Positions 6,749-14,038 of a stretch of 14,973 nt of DNA are shown piece by piece. Positions within the stretch are counted from its first letter, which is position 1. Each line of letters begins with the position of its first letter. This stretch comes from JADJYF01 sp043782755. GTDB lineage: Bacteria; Pseudomonadota; Gammaproteobacteria; Ga0077536. Below the pieces are notes generated by a model, which saw only the letters and a list, made by a program, of their open reading frames with translations, was not told where the DNA came from and searched no databases. Location: contig JAYWAC010000125.1 of assembly GCA_043782755.1 (NCBI GenBank), forward strand, positions 1 to 14,973. The letters run 5' to 3'. The translations under genes were made by a program, and so were the position numbers.

Positions 6749-7459
6749 ATGTCACTCCGCGCCAGACAAGTCGACGCCCGTCGCAACCGCATACTCGACG
6801 CGGCCGCGCTGCTGATCCGCAGTACCGGCGGCACCGATTTCTCGATGCGCTCGCTGGCCGAAGCGGCCGAGGTCAGTCCCGCCACGCCTTACAATTTGTT
6901 TACTTCCAAGGACGGCCTGCTCTACGCGCTGCTATCGCGCTCGCTGGACGAGATCACGCTGCGCGGTCTCGCTTTTCGCTCCAACGATGCACTGGAACGC
7001 GTGCTCGAAGCCGCCGTGCAGGCCGCCGACATCTTTCTGCACGATCCGGATTTCATGCGGCCGCTCTATCAGTTTCTGCTCGGTGTGGCCGACCCGGTGC
7101 ACCGCCCGAAATTCATCACGCGCTCACTGGACTATTGGCGCAGCGCGCTGGAGGCGGCCAGGGCGGAACGCCTGCTGACATCGGACTTCGACCCCGATGT
7201 GCTGGCCTATACGCACATGGCCCATTTCATGGGCGTACTCGAATTCTGGATCCACGACGATATCGACGCGGCCGGCTTCAAGGCGCGCGTCATCTACGAC
7301 ACGATATTGCTCTTATTGCCCCTCGCCGACGATACGCGCAGGCCACGCCTGATGCGGCGGCTGCGCGAGGCGCGGCGCGCGCTCGGCGGCACCAAGCCCG
7401 TCGTCGCCGCCATTTCCATCAACACGCCTCTCAAACGCAGGAAGGACGCAGGCTTATGA
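6749..7459 (+). CDS. TetR/AcrR-family transcriptional regulator
   Basis: 236 residues with an N-terminal TetR DNA-binding domain (about 10-60: ARRNRILDAAALLIRSTG..., then MRSLAEAAEVSPATPYNLFTSKDGLLYALL, the helix-turn-helix with its typical F-x-K-x-x-L-x tail) and a helical C-terminal ligand-binding domain (about 70-215). It probably represses itself and the downstream genes until a pathway substrate or CoA-ester binds, as many family members do. The only start that keeps the whole helix-turn-helix is ATG at 6749; it has no ribosome site and coincides with the predicted transcription start, so translation may be leaderless. Its stop overlaps the LLM gene start by 4 nt (ATGA), so the two are translationally coupled. 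Confidence 0.92.
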   Translation: MSLRARQVDARRNRILDAAALLIRSTGGTDFSMRSLAEAAEVSPATPYNLFTSKDGLLYALLSRSLDEITLRGLAFRSNDALERVLEAAVQAADIFLHDPDFMRPLYQFLLGVADPVHRPKFITRSLDYWRSALEAARAERLLTSDFDPDVLAYTHMAHFMGVLEFWIHDDIDAAGFKARVIYDTILLLLPLADDTRRPRLMRRLREARRALGGTKPVVAAISINTPLKRRKDAGL

Positions 7460-8559
7460 AAACCGGCTACATGATCATGATGGCGAATCTGCACGAAGGC
7501 CTGTCCGATGCGCAGATGATCCGCGAGGAAATGCGTATCGCCGAACTAGCCGAGGAAGTCGGCTACGACGTCATCTGGTGTGCCGAACATCATTTCGAGT
7601 CCTATTCGATGGCCGTCGACAATATTCAGATCCTGACCTGGCTGGCGGCGCGCACCAAGACCATTCAACTCGGCAGCGCGGCCTTGATTCTGCCCTGGTG
7701 GACGCAGCCGATACGCCTGGTGGAAAAGATCTCGACCATCGATGCGATGTCCAATGGTCGTTACCTGATCGGCTTCGGGCGCGGCCTGTCGCGTAACGAA
7801 TTTGAATCCTTTGGCGTGCCGATGCAGGAAACGCGCGGCCGCTTCGATGAATCCGCACGCATGATCATTGATGCCATGGAGACCGGCTTCATCGAAGGCC
7901 AAGGCCCCTACTTCCCGCAGAAGCGTACCGAGATCAAACCAACGCCGATGCAAAGCGCGAAAGATCGCTTGTATGCGGTCGCGATGTCGCCCGAATCGGC
8001 GCAGATTGTCGGCGAACTCGGCGCGCGCATGATGTGCTTCGTGCAGTTTTCCATGGACAAGCACCTGCCGAATTTCGAGATCTACCGCAAGGCCTATCGC
8101 GGTCAGCACGGCCGCACCCCACCGCCACCCTTGCTGCTCGACTTCTGCTACTGCGACAAGGATGCCGGCAAGGCGAGCGAAGTCGCGCGCAAATATCTGG
8201 CGGTCAACTATCTCTCGATTTTGCAGCATTACGAATTCATGGCCGACTACCACAAGGAGATCAAAGGCTATGAAGCCTATGGTCAGGCCGCCGAGTTCCT
8301 GAACTCGCTGGGTCTCGATGCGGCGGTCGAGGATTATATTGCCCATCAGGCTTGCGGCACGCCGCAACAGATCCTCGATGCGCTGGCGGCAAGACGCGAG
8401 GTGATCGGCCACTACGAATGGAACTCCATCGTCAGCTACGGCGGCATGCCCTTTGACATGGTGGAAAAGAGCATGCGCCTCATCGCGAGCGAGGTGTTGC
8501 CGGAATTGCGCAGTTGGTCTGATACCGACAGCGCGCCGCGCAAGACCGCTGTGGCCTGA
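7456..8559 (+). CDS. LLM-class flavin-dependent oxidoreductase (luciferase-like monooxygenase)
   Basis: 367-residue TIM-barrel flavin enzyme of the bacterial luciferase superfamily, which uses reduced FMN (or F420 in some members) supplied by a separate reductase. Visible marks are AELAEEVGYDVIWCAEHHF (about 29-47; the His pair H45-H46 corresponds to the luciferase EHHF active-site motif), a strand ending in SAALILPWWTQPIRLVEKI, and the GRYLIGFGRGLSRNEFESFG flavin/phosphate region. The frame is open much further upstream, inside the TetR gene, but the start is ATG at 7456 because it begins at the barrel's first strand (MKTGYMIMMANL) and overlaps the TetR stop by 4 nt, with aggaagg upstream. 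Probably oxygenates a cyclic or acyl intermediate. The flavin and substrate are not identifiable. Confidence 0.9.
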   Translation: MKTGYMIMMANLHEGLSDAQMIREEMRIAELAEEVGYDVIWCAEHHFESYSMAVDNIQILTWLAARTKTIQLGSAALILPWWTQPIRLVEKISTIDAMSNGRYLIGFGRGLSRNEFESFGVPMQETRGRFDESARMIIDAMETGFIEGQGPYFPQKRTEIKPTPMQSAKDRLYAVAMSPESAQIVGELGARMMCFVQFSMDKHLPNFEIYRKAYRGQHGRTPPPPLLLDFCYCDKDAGKASEVARKYLAVNYLSILQHYEFMADYHKEIKGYEAYGQAAEFLNSLGLDAAVEDYIAHQACGTPQQILDALAARREVIGHYEWNSIVSYGGMPFDMVEKSMRLIASEVLPELRSWSDTDSAPRKTAVA

Positions 8560-8587
8560 GTCGGACGAGTAAAGGGGAGTAACCACC

Positions 8588-9823
8588 ATGTCCGAACCAA
8601 CCGTTGCGAACGAGTACGACATCGACCTCATGGCCGAGGCCGGGCTCGCCGATCCGTCCGCCTATTTCGGCGAGCTGCGCGCCACCCGTCCGGTGTTCTG
8701 GGATCGGCGCTATCGCTCCTGGATCGTGACCAGCTATCGGCATGTCGCCGAGGCCCTGCGCGATGAGCGCTTCTCGTCGGATCGCATCGAGCCCTATATC
8801 CGCAAACGCCTGTCGGGGCCGGATACCGATCCGCTGGTGCGCCAGGCCTTTGAGGTTCTGAGTGGCTGGATGGTGTTCAAGGAAGAGCCAGCGCATAACC
8901 GCCTGCGGCGTCTGTGTGGGCAAGCCTTCACGCCGAAGTCGATCGAAGCGCTGCGGGCACGCGCGACAAGCTTGACCGAGGAATTGCTGGATGCGATCCC
9001 AGCGCCCGGAGAATTCGATTTGATCGCGACCGTCGCCGCGCCCCTGCCTTCGATCATCATCGCCGAGATGCTCGGCGTGCCGGTCGAGGATCGCGCCGAG
9101 TTCGAGCAGTGGACGGCCAAGGTCTCGCCGCTGGTCTCGACCGGCCTTGATGACCCGAGCCGCTATGACAGCGTTGCCGACGGCATGGACAGCCTGGTGA
9201 AATATTTCCGCAAGCTGGTCAGTCATTACGAAGCGCAGCCCACCGACAATCTGATCTCGGCCTTGATCCGCGCCCGTGAGCAGGACGACGCGCTGTCCGA
9301 TGCCGAACTGATCGCGACTTGCACCTTGATGTTGTTCGGTGGTCACGAAACCACGGCGAACTTCATCGCTAACAGCGTGCTGGCGCTGCTGCGTCATCCG
9401 GATCAGCTCTCGCTGATCCGTGAAGACAAGGTCGACATCAAATCCGTGCTCGATGAATTCATGCGCTACGACGGTCCGGGCAAGACCGTGGTGCGAGTCG
9501 CCCGTGAGAACTTCGAGTTCCATGGCCAATCTATCCAAGCCGGCCAGCGCGTATTCCTGATCCTGTCGGTCGCCAATCGCGATCCGCAGGCGTTTCCGGA
9601 TGCCGACAGACTGCGCCTTGATCGCGGCGTCGTGCGCCATGTCGGCTTTGGCCTCGGCACACATTTCTGTCTGGGAGCGCCGCTGGCCAAGCTTGAAACC
9701 GGCATCGCCGTGCCCGCTATCGTCAAACGCTTTCCAAGGCTCGAACTCGCGCCCGGGCCGCTCAAATGGCTGCCCTTTCTCGGTACGCGGGGTTTGCGCG
9801 AACTACGTCTTTTGACTGGTTGA
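8588..9823 (+). CDS. Cytochrome P450 (bacterial class I type)
   Basis: Soluble bacterial P450 of 411 residues, the usual length, with no membrane segment. C-helix HNRLRR (103-108), I-helix oxygen-activation motif GGHETT (251-256), ExxR in DEFMR (E290, R293), and heme-binding loop FGLGTHFCLG (354-363) with the axial ligand C361. It would hydroxylate an unactivated carbon using electrons from a ferredoxin and ferredoxin reductase, neither of which is in this window. ATG at 8588 follows a strong aaaggggag ribosome site, 28 bp after the LLM gene, so it shares that operon. By architecture it resembles CYPs that oxidise terpenoids, steroids or fatty acids, but I cannot assign a CYP family. Confidence 0.95.
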   Translation: MSEPTVANEYDIDLMAEAGLADPSAYFGELRATRPVFWDRRYRSWIVTSYRHVAEALRDERFSSDRIEPYIRKRLSGPDTDPLVRQAFEVLSGWMVFKEEPAHNRLRRLCGQAFTPKSIEALRARATSLTEELLDAIPAPGEFDLIATVAAPLPSIIIAEMLGVPVEDRAEFEQWTAKVSPLVSTGLDDPSRYDSVADGMDSLVKYFRKLVSHYEAQPTDNLISALIRAREQDDALSDAELIATCTLMLFGGHETTANFIANSVLALLRHPDQLSLIREDKVDIKSVLDEFMRYDGPGKTVVRVARENFEFHGQSIQAGQRVFLILSVANRDPQAFPDADRLRLDRGVVRHVGFGLGTHFCLGAPLAKLETGIAVPAIVKRFPRLELAPGPLKWLPFLGTRGLRELRLLTG

Positions 9824-9830
9824 CGGCGGC

Positions 9831-9882
9831 GCGCACGCGCCCGATAGTCGTTTCAAAGCGCGCGCCACTATCGGTGGTGCGC
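9831..9882 (+). terminator. Possible intercistronic hairpin after the P450 gene
   Basis: An 8-bp perfect stem (ccgatagt 9841-9848 with actatcgg 9867-9874, 18-nt loop), extended by an outer 6-bp stem (gcgcac 9831-9836 with gtgcgc 9877-9882), begins 7 bp after the P450 stop. There is no T-tract, so it may be an mRNA-stabilising or attenuating structure rather than a true terminator. Confidence 0.4.
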
Positions 9883-9890
9883 CCATAACA

Positions 9891-9903
9891 ATTCATCATG
9901 AAT
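9891..9903. promoter_or_regulatory. 13-bp dyad before the cupin ribosome site
   Basis: attcat-c-atgaat is a perfect 6-1-6 inverted repeat directly upstream of the strong aagaggggg ribosome site of the cupin gene. In the 96-bp gap between P450 and cupin it could be an operator for a second promoter or a small hairpin. I see no convincing -35/-10 pair around it. Confidence 0.3.
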
Positions 9904-9919
9904 GAAGAGGGGGAGATCA

Positions 9920-10456
9920 ATGTCCACGTTCCGTCGTGTCGTCACCGGCCATGGTCCGGATGGCAAATCCATCGTCGCCAACGACAGTAAGGTGAACGGT
10001 GTCGCCGTACCCGGTCTCGCTGGTGTGTATCTTTCAACCCTGTGGGGCGCCGATCAGCCTTACAACTATCCCGACAACGGCGCGGAAGCCGCGCACCCGG
10101 CCTGGTTCCCGTCCATTGGCGGCGTGCGCTTCATTGAATTCATCCTTGCGCCCGATAGCACGCCCGTAGACACCACGATGTCGCCGGACGAAATCGCGAA
10201 TGCGGCCAACCAACTCTTTCCCGGCCTGCTCTCGCACTTCAACGACGAAGATCCAGGCATGCATCGCTCTGCGACTACCGACATGCTCTACGTCCTGTCG
10301 GGCCGTTGCGTACTGGAACTCGATGATGGTTCCACAACCGAATTGAGCGCCGGCGACGTGGTCGTGCAGAGCGGCACCATGCACCGCTGGAAAAATCCCT
10401 GGAGCGAACCCTGCCGCGTGCTCGGTGCGCTGGTCGGCGCCCATATGAAGAAATAG
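9920..10456 (+). CDS. Cupin-domain protein
   Basis: 178-residue protein with a single C-terminal cupin barrel (about 65-175). The metal-site region has H115 and D121 in MHRSATTDMLYVLSG, in place of the classical HxH, then LELDDG, and the second motif GDVVVQSGTMHRWKN (146-159) with the ligand H155. This HR-x4-D ... GDVVVQ-x-G-T-x-H-x-W layout is a recognised cupin subfamily often found in catabolic clusters. Its chemistry (isomerase, hydrolase, dioxygenase or a ligand-binding role) is not settled by the sequence. ATG at 9920 is chosen because aagaggggg lies just upstream; an ATG at 9902 would place the ribosome site inside the gene. It lies 19 bp before the Ltp2-like gene and belongs to the same unit. 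Confidence 0.85.
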   Translation: MSTFRRVVTGHGPDGKSIVANDSKVNGVAVPGLAGVYLSTLWGADQPYNYPDNGAEAAHPAWFPSIGGVRFIEFILAPDSTPVDTTMSPDEIANAANQLFPGLLSHFNDEDPGMHRSATTDMLYVLSGRCVLELDDGSTTELSAGDVVVQSGTMHRWKNPWSEPCRVLGALVGAHMKK

Positions 10457-10475
10457 CCGAGACAGAGCAAACAGC

Positions 10476-11645
10476 ATGGAATCGATCAGCAACCAAACCT
10501 GTATCGCCGGCATCGGCCATACCGAGTACTCACGGGATTCGGGACGTAGCGAGTTGAAGCTCGCCTGCGAAGCGATCAGTGCTGCCATCGCCGACGCGGG
10601 CCTTAAGCCAGCCGACATCGATGGCATCACCAAGTACACGATGGACAATAATGACCCCATCGACATCGCGCGCAATCTTGGGCTGCCCGAGCTGCGCTAT
10701 TTCGCCGAGGTCAACTATGGTGGCGGCGGCGGTCCGGTAGGCACCATCATGCTGGCGGCGATGGCGGTCGCCACCGGTCAGGCCAAGGCGGTGGTCGCGT
10801 TCCGCGCCATGAATGAAAGATCAGGACGCGGCACGCCACGCTTCGGCCAGGCCGCGACCACGCCCGGTGCGAGTGGCGTGGCGAGTTATCTGTCGCCCTA
10901 TGGTTTGTTCAGCCCGGCGCAGATGGTGGCGCTCGCCGCGCGTCGTCATATGCATTTATATGGCACCGAGTCGCGCCACTTCGGTGAGATCGCCGTGACC
11001 TGCCGCCATCACGCCAATATGAATCCCGCTGCGATGATGCATGGCCGGCCCATGAGCATCGAGGATCATCAGGCCTCGCGCATGATTGCCGATCCCCTGC
11101 ATCTGCTCGACTGCTGTCTCGAAACCGACGGCGGTGCGGCGGTAGTCATCACCCGCGCCGACGTGGCGAAAGATCTGCGTCACCCGCGGGTGTTCATCGC
11201 CGGCGGTGGCCTGGGCGCCGGTCACTGGAATCATCGCTCGATCGTGAAAGACATGGATTCTCCCGACAGTGAATCCACCGTCATCGCCAAACATGTGTTC
11301 CGCGATGCTGGCATTGCTCAGGCAGACATCGACGTGCTCTTCATTTATGACCACTTCACACCGCTGGTGTTGATGGCCATCGAAGACTTTGGTTTCTGTA
11401 AGCGCGGTGAAGGCAAGGATTTCGTCAGCAACGGTCGCCTGCGTTGGCCCGATGGCGAGCTGCCGATGAACACCAGCGGCGGCAATCTTTCCGAAGGCTA
11501 TATGCATGGCATGCAGAACGTCATCGAAGCGGTGCGTCAGTTGCGCGGCGTGGCGCGCTGCCAGGTCAAGGACGCACGTCATGCCTTCGTCTCGGCGGGT
11601 AACGCGGTGCCGACCTCGGCCATGATCCTGAGGAACGAGCTATGA
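10476..11645 (+). CDS. Ltp2-like thiolase-superfamily protein, probable retro-aldolase subunit
   Basis: 389-residue thiolase-fold protein of the lipid-transfer/SCP2-thiolase-like group. A true thiolase needs a nucleophilic Cys in the N-terminal half and a His in a GHP-type loop. Here the corresponding segments read EVNYGGGGGPVGT (78-90, no Cys) and TSGGNLSEGYMHGMQ (333-347). It keeps two tyrosines, Y291 in LFIYDHFTP and Y342 in SEGYMHG, in the contexts known from Ltp2, the steroid side-chain aldolase that cleaves a beta-hydroxyacyl-CoA by a retro-aldol reaction. So carbon-carbon cleavage without thiolysis is more likely. Like Ltp2, it is followed directly (4-nt ATGA overlap) by a DUF35 partner. 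Start ATG 10476 lies 19 bp after the cupin stop. Substrate unknown. Confidence 0.85.
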   Translation: MESISNQTCIAGIGHTEYSRDSGRSELKLACEAISAAIADAGLKPADIDGITKYTMDNNDPIDIARNLGLPELRYFAEVNYGGGGGPVGTIMLAAMAVATGQAKAVVAFRAMNERSGRGTPRFGQAATTPGASGVASYLSPYGLFSPAQMVALAARRHMHLYGTESRHFGEIAVTCRHHANMNPAAMMHGRPMSIEDHQASRMIADPLHLLDCCLETDGGAAVVITRADVAKDLRHPRVFIAGGGLGAGHWNHRSIVKDMDSPDSESTVIAKHVFRDAGIAQADIDVLFIYDHFTPLVLMAIEDFGFCKRGEGKDFVSNGRLRWPDGELPMNTSGGNLSEGYMHGMQNVIEAVRQLRGVARCQVKDARHAFVSAGNAVPTSAMILRNEL

Positions 11646-12055
11646 GCGAACTCTCTTTCCCCTACCCCATTCCGGAGTACGGCACCGAACCCTACTGGCA
11701 AGCCTGTAACGAACAACGGCTGGTCATGCAGCGTTGCAAGTCCTGTAACAAATTCCGCTGGCATCCGGCCCCACTCTGCGTGCACTGCGCGCATGACGGC
11801 TATGACTGGGTACCGCTGTCGGGTCGCGGCCGCGTGCATACCTGGACCGTCATCACCCACCCCGTGCATCCAGCGGCGGTAGCGCTGGTGCCCTATGTGG
11901 TGGTCGAAGTGGAATTGGCGGAACAGGCCAATCTGCGCATGCTGAGCAATCTCATCGACTGCGAGCCGGCCGCTATTCAGTTCGGCGCAGCGGTGAGGCT
12001 CGACTTCATCCAACACCCGCAGGGTCAGAAGCTGCCGGTCTTTCGACTGGCCTAA
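11642..12055 (+). CDS. DUF35 OB-fold/zinc-ribbon protein, partner of the Ltp2-like protein
   Basis: 137-residue acyl-CoA-associated protein with a rubredoxin-like zinc ribbon, CKSC (about 36-39) and CVHC (about 52-55), followed by an OB-fold (about 60-135: GRGRVHTWTVI...PYVVVEVEL...). In steroid degradation such a DUF35 module binds Ltp2 and completes the active aldolase; there it is fused to a MaoC hydratase (ChsH2), whereas here it is a free small protein. The start overlaps the preceding stop by 4 nt (ATGA), which suggests matched stoichiometry. The N-terminal helix EYGTEPYWQACNEQRL is typical of the family. Confidence 0.9.
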   Translation: MSELSFPYPIPEYGTEPYWQACNEQRLVMQRCKSCNKFRWHPAPLCVHCAHDGYDWVPLSGRGRVHTWTVITHPVHPAAVALVPYVVVEVELAEQANLRMLSNLIDCEPAAIQFGAAVRLDFIQHPQGQKLPVFRLA

Positions 12056-12064
12056 GGGATCGCC

Positions 12065-13288
12065 ATGAGCAATCACAAGCAACACATGTTGAGTGGCTAT
12101 CGCGTGCTGGATCTGACCCGCGCCGTGGCCGGCCCGACCTGCACGCGCATGTTTGCGGAAATGGGCGCCGACGTGATCAAGATAGAGTCCGCGCCGGACG
12201 GTGAGATGTCGCGCGCGATGTCCCATATTCGCAATGAGCGCAGCCTGTACACCGTGCAACAGTGCCTGAACAAGCGCAGTGTGTGCATCGACTTGCGCAG
12301 CGCCGAAGGCATCGCGCTGCTGCGGGAGATGGTTCCGCATTGCGATATCGTGGTGGAAAATTTCAAGCCCGGTGTCATTGCTCAAATGGGGCTCAGCTAC
12401 GAGGTCCTGAAGAGTCTGCGCGAGGACATCATCCTGTGTTCAATTTCGGCGCTTGGTCAGAGCGGGCCACTGGCCGCCAAGCCGGGCTATGACTACATCG
12501 CCCAAGCCTATTCCGGCATCACCTCGATGGTCGGCGAACCCGACCAGCTACCGGCGCTCACCCTGGCGGCTATCGGCGATGCCAGCACCGGCGTGACCGC
12601 CGCGTTCGCGCTGGCCGCCGCCTTGCTCGATCGCCATCGCACGGGACAGGGTCAGCATCTCGATATCGCGATCCTCGATTGCTACTACCACTACCACGAA
12701 GTCAGCGTGCACCGCTTCAGTGGCAGCAATGGCGCCATTCAACCGATGCGCTCCGGGCGTCACATGAACTACGTGTGCCCGGGCGGCATCTTTCAAGCTA
12801 ATGGCGGCGGCGTGATGATCATGGCCTTCCTCCACCACTGGCGCGATCTATGTCGCGCCATGGAGCGCGAGGATCTGATCAGCGCAGCGGGCTGGGATAC
12901 CGACATCGCCAGGCTTGAACGCCGCGACGAGGTCATTGCCGTCATCGAGGCCTGGCTCGCGACCCAGCCGGACGTCGCGACGGCGATCGCCGCGATGGAG
13001 CAACACAATGTGCCCTGCGCGCCGATCCTGTCGGTCAGCGAAACCGTCAGCCATCCCCATCTGCTGGCGCGCGGCACCGTGCGCACCATCAAGGATCGCA
13101 TTGCCGGCGAGTTTCAGATCCCGGGGCACCCGATACATTCCAATCGCTATGCGGCCAACGATCCGAGTCTTGTTGCGCCCTTGCTCGGCGAGCACAACCG
13201 TGAAGTATTGATGGAACTGCTCGGCAAGGATGCCGCGCAAGTCGATGCGCTGGAGAGCCGAGGCGTGTTGCACGCCAAGCCTTATTGA
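12065..13288 (+). CDS. Class III (CaiB/BaiF-type) CoA-transferase
   Basis: 407-residue family III CoA-transferase; moves CoA between acyl groups, and here would activate a pathway acid without ATP or exchange CoA with a product. Family marks: VLDLTRAVAGPTCTRMFAEMGADVIKIE (14-41), NKRSVCIDL (69-77), VENFKPG (97-103), and the catalytic Asp D172 in AIGDASTG, which forms the aspartyl-CoA anhydride intermediate. Length is normal. ATG at 12065 is 9 bp after the DUF35 stop with a modest aaggga ribosome site. Position next to the aldolase pair supports a role in CoA-ester catabolism. Carnitine, bile-acid or formyl/oxalate-type activity cannot be told apart. Confidence 0.92.
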   Translation: MSNHKQHMLSGYRVLDLTRAVAGPTCTRMFAEMGADVIKIESAPDGEMSRAMSHIRNERSLYTVQQCLNKRSVCIDLRSAEGIALLREMVPHCDIVVENFKPGVIAQMGLSYEVLKSLREDIILCSISALGQSGPLAAKPGYDYIAQAYSGITSMVGEPDQLPALTLAAIGDASTGVTAAFALAAALLDRHRTGQGQHLDIAILDCYYHYHEVSVHRFSGSNGAIQPMRSGRHMNYVCPGGIFQANGGGVMIMAFLHHWRDLCRAMEREDLISAAGWDTDIARLERRDEVIAVIEAWLATQPDVATAIAAMEQHNVPCAPILSVSETVSHPHLLARGTVRTIKDRIAGEFQIPGHPIHSNRYAANDPSLVAPLLGEHNREVLMELLGKDAAQVDALESRGVLHAKPY

Positions 13289-13354
13289 AGGTCGCCGCGA
13301 TCATCATGGGCCGTCGTAGAATGCCGCCCTTTCACCCGAACTGACAGGATACCC

Positions 13355-14038
13355 ATGGATTTCCACACCGTCGATCAAGCTCTGACCTCGCGCCGCTCGG
13401 TGCGCGCCTTCCTGCCCGAGGACGTGCCGCGCGCCACCATCGAACATCTGCTCACCGTCGCTGCGCGTTCGGCATCGGGCACCAATATTCAACCCTGGCA
13501 GGTGCACGTGCTGACCGGCGCGGCCAAGTCTCGATTCTGCACAGCGGTTGTGACAGCGTTCAACGATCCGCAGATCGCCGCCGCCCACAGCAGCGAGTTC
13601 CCGATCTATCCAAGCGAATGGATTTCGCCGTTTATCGATCGACGACGCAAAGTCGGTTGGGATCTCTATACCCTGCTCGGCATCGGCAAGGGTGATCGCG
13701 ACCGCACCCACGCGCAGCACGCGCGCAACTTCCAGTTCTTCGATGCACCGGTGGGCTTGATCTTCAGCATCCATCGCTCACTCGGTTATGCGGCGTGGAT
13801 AGACTACGGCATGTTCCTCGGCAATCTCATGACGGCCGCGCGCGGTCATGGCCTGCATACCTGTCCGCAATTCGCCTTCGCGCAATTCCATCGCATCATC
13901 ACCGCTGAACTCGAGCTGCCGCCCGATCACAAGGTGTTGTGTGGCATGTCGCTCGGCTACGAAGACACCACCGCCATTGAGAACACGCTGGTCAGTGAAC
14001 GCGCGCCGCTCAGTGAGTGGGCGACGTTCGTGTCATGA
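13355..14038 (+). CDS. Nitroreductase-family flavoprotein
   Basis: 227-residue FMN enzyme of the nitroreductase fold. The FMN-binding N-terminal motif is SRRSVRAFLPEDVP (12-25), followed by ARSASGTNIQPWQVHVLTG (37-55); the C-terminal part has HGLHTCPQFAFAQF and VLCGMSLGYED, typical of the family. Members reduce nitro groups, quinones or enones with NAD(P)H, so in this cluster it could be an enone reductase or a flavin reductase as easily as a nitro-reducing enzyme. ATG at 13355 has acagga upstream, 66 bp after the CoA-transferase stop, the largest gap in this half of the cluster. Its stop overlaps the next gene start by 4 nt (ATGA). Confidence 0.9.
   Translation: MDFHTVDQALTSRRSVRAFLPEDVPRATIEHLLTVAARSASGTNIQPWQVHVLTGAAKSRFCTAVVTAFNDPQIAAAHSSEFPIYPSEWISPFIDRRRKVGWDLYTLLGIGKGDRDRTHAQHARNFQFFDAPVGLIFSIHRSLGYAAWIDYGMFLGNLMTAARGHGLHTCPQFAFAQFHRIITAELELPPDHKVLCGMSLGYEDTTAIENTLVSERAPLSEWATFVS

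Noticed and set aside
7546..8631. 361-codon open frame on the minus strand across the LLM gene
   Set aside because: Antisense shadow of a clear LLM-family gene, with no family features and no ribosome site.
8480..9664. 394-codon open frame on the minus strand across the P450 gene
   Set aside because: It is antisense to a P450 with all hallmark motifs; its translation is His/Arg/Gly-rich without any domain. Long antisense frames are expected in GC-rich coding DNA.
13285..13322. Promoter for the nitroreductase gene (ttgaag ... tagaat)
   Set aside because: The spacer would be 26 bp, too long; the -10-like tagaat alone is weak evidence.
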